From: an uncultured Rhodospirillaceae bacterium
GTDB lineage: Bacteria; Pseudomonadota; Alphaproteobacteria; RF32; CAG-239
Direction of reading: 5' to 3'
Length of the DNA stretch: 9,474 nt
NCBI GenBank assembly: GCA_900320035.1
Contig: ONQU01000026.1
Coordinates: 1-9,474, forward strand
In this document: positions 5,881 through 9,474 of the stretch, piece after piece
How positions within the stretch are numbered: the first letter of the stretch is position 1
How the letters are laid out: every line of letters begins with the position of its first letter
The notes under the pieces: model-generated
What the model was told of the DNA's origin: nothing
Databases searched by the model: none
What the model saw: the letters and a program-made list of their open reading frames with translations, nothing else
Made by a program: the position numbers and the translations under genes

Positions 5881-8800
5881 CTAAATCACGCGTAACAAAT
5901 TCGGCACATTGGTCCACAAAATATATCCTTCGATCGGTCGATTAGGATAAATACGACGTACCAACTCGGCGTAAGCGGCCAACTGTTTTTTATAAGCCGG
6001 CGGTGTTTCTGCCAAATTTGGCGCCGCCGGTCGATTGGTTTTAAAATCGACAACCAAAATCTTATCATCCAGCACCACCAACCGATCAAGCTGTGCTGAA
6101 ATAATTTTCCCCTCAACTTCGCCCATAATCGGCACTTCGGCACGCGCCTTATCGCTAAAAATGGCAGCATACCGTTCATCTTCAAGCAAATTCATAACCT
6201 CGCTGATAATTTGTTGTTGTGCGGTCGGACTTAAATCATCGGCATAATGCCGCAAAAATTCCGCCATAACCTGCCGTCTCTCACCACTGGTCTGCGGCAG
6301 ATATTGCAACAATTTATGAATAATCGTCCCACGCCGATAATAGTTACCGTCTGCCGCCAATGGTGAAATCGAATCAGCATCGTCTTCATCTTCGTTTTTA
6401 GATGGGGTCCATGGTTTAGCCAAAGCAGAAGCATCGGCAATGTTTTCACTCATCCACTGCGGCTCGGCCAATCTCGTAACAACAAAAGGCTCGCCTTTTT
6501 TCTGCTGCTTAGCAATAATTGCCGGCGAATACTTTTGCCACAATATATCCGGTGTAGAAACTTTTCCCTGTTCATCACGAAGATGCTGACGACACATATT
6601 ATACCACGAATCTTCCGGTACTTTAGGACTGTTTCCACTTTGAAAACCGCAAATATATAATCGATCTTCGGCACGGGTTAAGGCCACATAAAGCAAACGC
6701 TTATTTTCTTCCAAAAGTTTTTGTTTTTGCTTTTCTAAAACCTTATCGCAATTATCTTCATAATAATCCTTATTCAAAGGATAATACGCCACGTCGCCAT
6801 CAATAAGCAGATTTTGCTCACGATTAAGCGTCTTTACAAAACCGGCATCCGGCAAAAATACCACCGGTGCTTGCAAACCTTTGGAATGATGTACCGTCAT
6901 CAAACGTACGGCATCAACATCTTTACTGTCGGTTTCGCGCTTAATTTCCGCCTCAGCTTGAGCAAACCAACGAATAAAACCTTGCAAGGTCGGTGTATTA
7001 TCTTGCTCAAACGTCAACGCTAAATTTATAAATTCATCGAGCGCATCTTCGATTTCCATTCCCATCCGCGCTGTCATTTTATAGCGCCCGTGCCACAAGG
7101 TTAAAACCTCGTTATACAATTCAAACGGTCGTACGTAATCCACCTTATTTAACAAAGTTTGTAATTGATCATAAACCGCACAATAGCGTTCATTTTTAGC
7201 CACTTGTTGCCATAGTGAGGCTTGCCCGCGACCATAACAAAGTTCGGTTAAATCATCATCATCTAAGCCAAACAATGGCGATTTCAGAACCTCGGCCAAC
7301 GACAAATCATCGTCCGGTAATAATAGAAATTTCCCTAATGAAATTAAATCCTGTACCACAATTTCGCGACTTAAAATCAGTTTATCGGCACCGGTAATCG
7401 GTACATTATTTTTTTTGCAAGCGCGGATAAATTCGTTAACAATACTGCTCCGGCGTTGCACCAAAACCATAAAGTCACGATATTGCAGCGGTTGTGAAGT
7501 ATTTTTACTTTCCTCGCGTAAGCGGACAATTTCTGCCACAATGGCATCTGCCATCTGTTGTTTTAAGGAAATCTCACTGGTTACTAAAAGCTCCGGTAAC
7601 GCGGCGGTTTTTTCCTTTTTTGCCGTGGTCGGTTTTAATAAAAACGGCCAAATTTGTACGTTACCAAACTCACCGGCACGCGCCGCAATATGATTGACCT
7701 TTTCATTTTTACCCACCACACCTTGGGCCATCGCCGGCGCCGCAAACAGCTCATTAACGGTTTCCAAAATAGCCGGTGCGGAACGAAAAGATACGGCCAA
7801 ATCAATTTTATTAAAACAGTTGTGTACCCCGTTTGCCGCTTCAGCCATGGCATCATATTTATCCGGATCGGCGCCTTGAAAACTGTAAATAGATTGCTTG
7901 CGATCACCAACCGCAAAAATCGTTGACGCTGTCTTAAGACCATCACCCGCCAAAAACTCTGCACTCAGCGCTTCTATAATCTCCCATTGTGCCGGTGAAG
8001 TATCTTGAGCCTCGTCAACCAAAATATGGTCAATACCGCCGTCCAATTTAAATAATACCCAATCGGCCATGTGTGATTTTTGTAGTAACCGCCCGGTTAC
8101 CAAAATCAAATCGGTATAATCCATTTTACCGTGACGATGTTTGTAAGCTTCATAACGATTGATAAATTCCGTTGCCACCGCCATTAAATTAAGCGTCGTT
8201 TCATACAGTTTTTGGCGCACTATTTTTTGCCGATATTCTGCCGCACGCACTTTTTCATTGTCAATCCATACGGCAAACTCGGCATCTGCCTGCCGCAATT
8301 TAGTGCCGGCAATATTTTTAGCGCTAAATATTGCCAGATAATTTTCAAAGTCAGTCTGCGGAAAACCGCGCGCCAACATCATAGCCATTTGTGCCGAATT
8401 TTGCTTATCACATTCGTTTTTTCCGCTTTGCCACAGCGGTAAAAACTTTGCCACGACTACACGGTCAATATCATTCATATATTCAGCCACAATATCATCA
8501 ACGGTTGCTTGCGGTACAATTTGCAAACGCCGCTGCAATGCTTGGGCAAAATCCTCCGACGATTGAAACCGACACAGCAAAGATGCAATCTCACTTCGCT
8601 TCTCGGCAATATTTTTCATCACCTGCGGAAAACTTTTTTCATCCATGCGCACATTCAAATATTGCAACGCCCGACTAAGTGGCGAATCCGGTGTTAATTC
8701 GGCCTCAATCTGCATTTTACTTTGTAAACGATGCAATACCTCATCAACTTCCCGATCTTCCATAATATCAAAATATGGCAAAATCTCTGCTTCCAACGGA

Positions 8801-9255
8801 AAGCGTTGCAGTACTTCTTGGCAAAAACTGTGAATGGTCTGAATTTTCATACCGCCGGGGGTGTCTAATAAAGCCGCGAATCGCGTACGCGCCATTTTTT
8901 TAATGCTCGTCAAATCAGCTTCACTCTTAATTTCATCACCCAGTAAATCATATAAACTTTGCGCCAAATCATCTTCACGCATCACCGCCCACTCACTTAA
9001 ACGCTCGGCAATACGCGTTTTCATTTCGACCGCCGCCGCCTTGGTGTAAGTCAAACAAAGAATTTTAGAAGCATCAATATTTTTAAGCAGCATCCGTAAG
9101 ACTCGATCCGATAACACCCGCGTTTTACCGGTACCGGCAGAAGCGCTAACCCACACCGATCGCAAAGGATCAGCTGCGGCTCGTTGCTGCTTGCCGGCCA
9201 GTTGGCGCAATCTTTTTCTTTCGTACTCATAGCAATTTTCCGCATCTGATGCCAT
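5881..9255 (-). CDS. addA: AddA: double-strand break repair helicase-nuclease subunit
   Basis: AddA pairs with AddB to resect double-strand DNA ends and load RecA, the counterpart of RecBCD. The 1124-residue product carries the UvrD-like superfamily 1 helicase motifs in order. They are Walker A SASAGTGKT (37-45), motif Ia LTYTKAAAVEMKTRI (68-82), Walker B LVDEAQD (412-418), motif III FAVGDRKQSIYSFQGADP (447-464), motif IV VSFRS (488-492), motif V MTVHHSKGLQAPVVFLP (786-802) and motif VI RLLYVALTRAEDRLY (853-867). The C-terminal RecB-type nuclease is complete to the eye: H980 in GTIIHKLLQ, D1057 in QLDRL, D1070 and K1072 in VVDFKTN, and Q1091 and Y1095 in QLAAY. So both motor and nuclease appear intact. 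GAGGA lies seven bases before the ATG, and the ribosome binding site sits within the last codons of addB, which points to coupled translation from a promoter to the right of the window. Its 3' end abuts rpoH with no intergenic terminator. Confidence 0.96.
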   Translation of the reverse strand: MASDAENCYEYERKRLRQLAGKQQRAAADPLRSVWVSASAGTGKTRVLSDRVLRMLLKNIDASKILCLTYTKAAAVEMKTRIAERLSEWAVMREDDLAQSLYDLLGDEIKSEADLTSIKKMARTRFAALLDTPGGMKIQTIHSFCQEVLQRFPLEAEILPYFDIMEDREVDEVLHRLQSKMQIEAELTPDSPLSRALQYLNVRMDEKSFPQVMKNIAEKRSEIASLLCRFQSSEDFAQALQRRLQIVPQATVDDIVAEYMNDIDRVVVAKFLPLWQSGKNECDKQNSAQMAMMLARGFPQTDFENYLAIFSAKNIAGTKLRQADAEFAVWIDNEKVRAAEYRQKIVRQKLYETTLNLMAVATEFINRYEAYKHRHGKMDYTDLILVTGRLLQKSHMADWVLFKLDGGIDHILVDEAQDTSPAQWEIIEALSAEFLAGDGLKTASTIFAVGDRKQSIYSFQGADPDKYDAMAEAANGVHNCFNKIDLAVSFRSAPAILETVNELFAAPAMAQGVVGKNEKVNHIAARAGEFGNVQIWPFLLKPTTAKKEKTAALPELLVTSEISLKQQMADAIVAEIVRLREESKNTSQPLQYRDFMVLVQRRSSIVNEFIRACKKNNVPITGADKLILSREIVVQDLISLGKFLLLPDDDLSLAEVLKSPLFGLDDDDLTELCYGRGQASLWQQVAKNERYCAVYDQLQTLLNKVDYVRPFELYNEVLTLWHGRYKMTARMGMEIEDALDEFINLALTFEQDNTPTLQGFIRWFAQAEAEIKRETDSKDVDAVRLMTVHHSKGLQAPVVFLPDAGFVKTLNREQNLLIDGDVAYYPLNKDYYEDNCDKVLEKQKQKLLEENKRLLYVALTRAEDRLYICGFQSGNSPKVPEDSWYNMCRQHLRDEQGKVSTPDILWQKYSPAIIAKQQKKGEPFVVTRLAEPQWMSENIADASALAKPWTPSKNEDEDDADSISPLAADGNYYRRGTIIHKLLQYLPQTSGERRQVMAEFLRHYADDLSPTAQQQIISEVMNLLEDERYAAIFSDKARAEVPIMGEVEGKIISAQLDRLVVLDDKILVVDFKTNRPAAPNLAETPPAYKKQLAAYAELVRRIYPNRPIEGYILWTNVPNLLRVI

Positions 9256-9258
9256 TTT

Positions 9259-9474
9259 TTATTCCTCTTTGTCTTCGCAAATTCCCCATTCCTGATAGCG
9301 TGCCAAATGTTCATAGTCCGAATATTTCGGCGTACTGGACGGATCAGGCTTATAAACATACGGTGCCGGCGGTATTTGCTCATAAAACTGGTGCAAACGC
9401 TGTTTAATATTAGCCGCTGTTATAGCAATCACCTGTTCGCTGGCAACCTCATCAAGCTCTTTGCAATCTTTTCC
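9259..9474 (-). CDS. addB: AddB C-terminal fragment (gene runs off the right edge)
   Basis: An open frame with no start codon visible enters at the right edge and gives 71 residues ending in GICEDKEE before TAA at 9259-9261. Three bases separate that stop from the addA ATG. The fragment contains QRLHQFYEQIPPAPYVYKPD and later YSDYEHLARYQEW, which resemble the extreme C-terminus of alphaproteobacterial AddB proteins, where a DY-HLAR-EW pattern ends the nuclease domain. The addB-addA order and tight spacing support the identification. AddB supplies the inactivated helicase-like fold and the second nuclease of the AddAB complex. Its catalytic nuclease residues lie outside the window, so its integrity cannot be judged. 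The family call rests on a short tail plus context. Confidence 0.85.
   Translation of the reverse strand, partial: GKDCKELDEVASEQVIAITAANIKQRLHQFYEQIPPAPYVYKPDPSSTPKYSDYEHLARYQEWGICEDKEE

Noticed and set aside
5924..5949. Hairpin tatcct-tcga ... tcga-aggata just after the rpoH stop, considered as the rpoH terminator.
   Set aside because: It lies inside the addA coding region, has a 2-base bulge and is not followed by a T run on the plus strand. It may be chance.
9051..9383. A 110-codon leftward open frame spanning the addB-addA junction.
   Set aside because: It is out of frame with both addB and addA, which have clear family motifs and a proper stop/start junction. It has no recognisable domain.

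Overview
The window reads as chromosomal housekeeping DNA from an AT-rich alphaproteobacterium. The best taxonomic markers are a ChpT-type histidine phosphotransferase, a family known essentially from Alphaproteobacteria, and the addB-addA gene pair of that class. An alphaproteobacterial RpoH and TrmFO fit the same picture. The species cannot be named from the sequence. The base composition would suit a host-associated or gut lineage, but that is inference. No mobile element, CRISPR array, phage gene or pathogenicity cassette is visible, and no stretch over about 140 bases lacks a gene.

Layout from left to right. Bases 1-75 are the 3' part of a tRNA-Leu(UAA), followed by a hairpin terminator that it appears to share with the gene facing it. 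Three genes then run leftward: a Bax inhibitor-1 family membrane protein (126-872), a squalene/phytoene synthase-like protein with eroded catalytic motifs (968-1801), and trmFO (1890-3233). Gaps of about 90 bases separate them, and the two downstream genes each have a plausible sigma-70-type promoter of their own. A 135-base divergent region follows. From it a rightward pair is read: an unrecognised exported protein (3369-4250) and chpT (4264-4869), 13 bases apart and probably co-transcribed. The next gene, rpoH (5000-5878), has its own candidate promoter and a strong ribosome binding site. It meets the leftward addA gene (5881-9255) tail to tail with only two bases between the stop codons. 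The C-terminal 71 codons of addB (9259-9474) lie directly upstream of addA and run off the right edge.

Functionally the window combines tRNA and tRNA modification (tRNA-Leu, TrmFO), regulation (ChpT in the CckA-ChpT-CtrA phosphorelay; RpoH for heat shock) and double-strand break repair (AddAB). It also holds two envelope proteins and a possible pseudoenzyme of the isoprenoid synthase fold. I see no clear new multi-gene system. The items most worth a second look are the synthase-like protein with lost metal-binding residues, the unknown exported protein linked to chpT, and three short inverted repeats that sit on or near candidate promoters.
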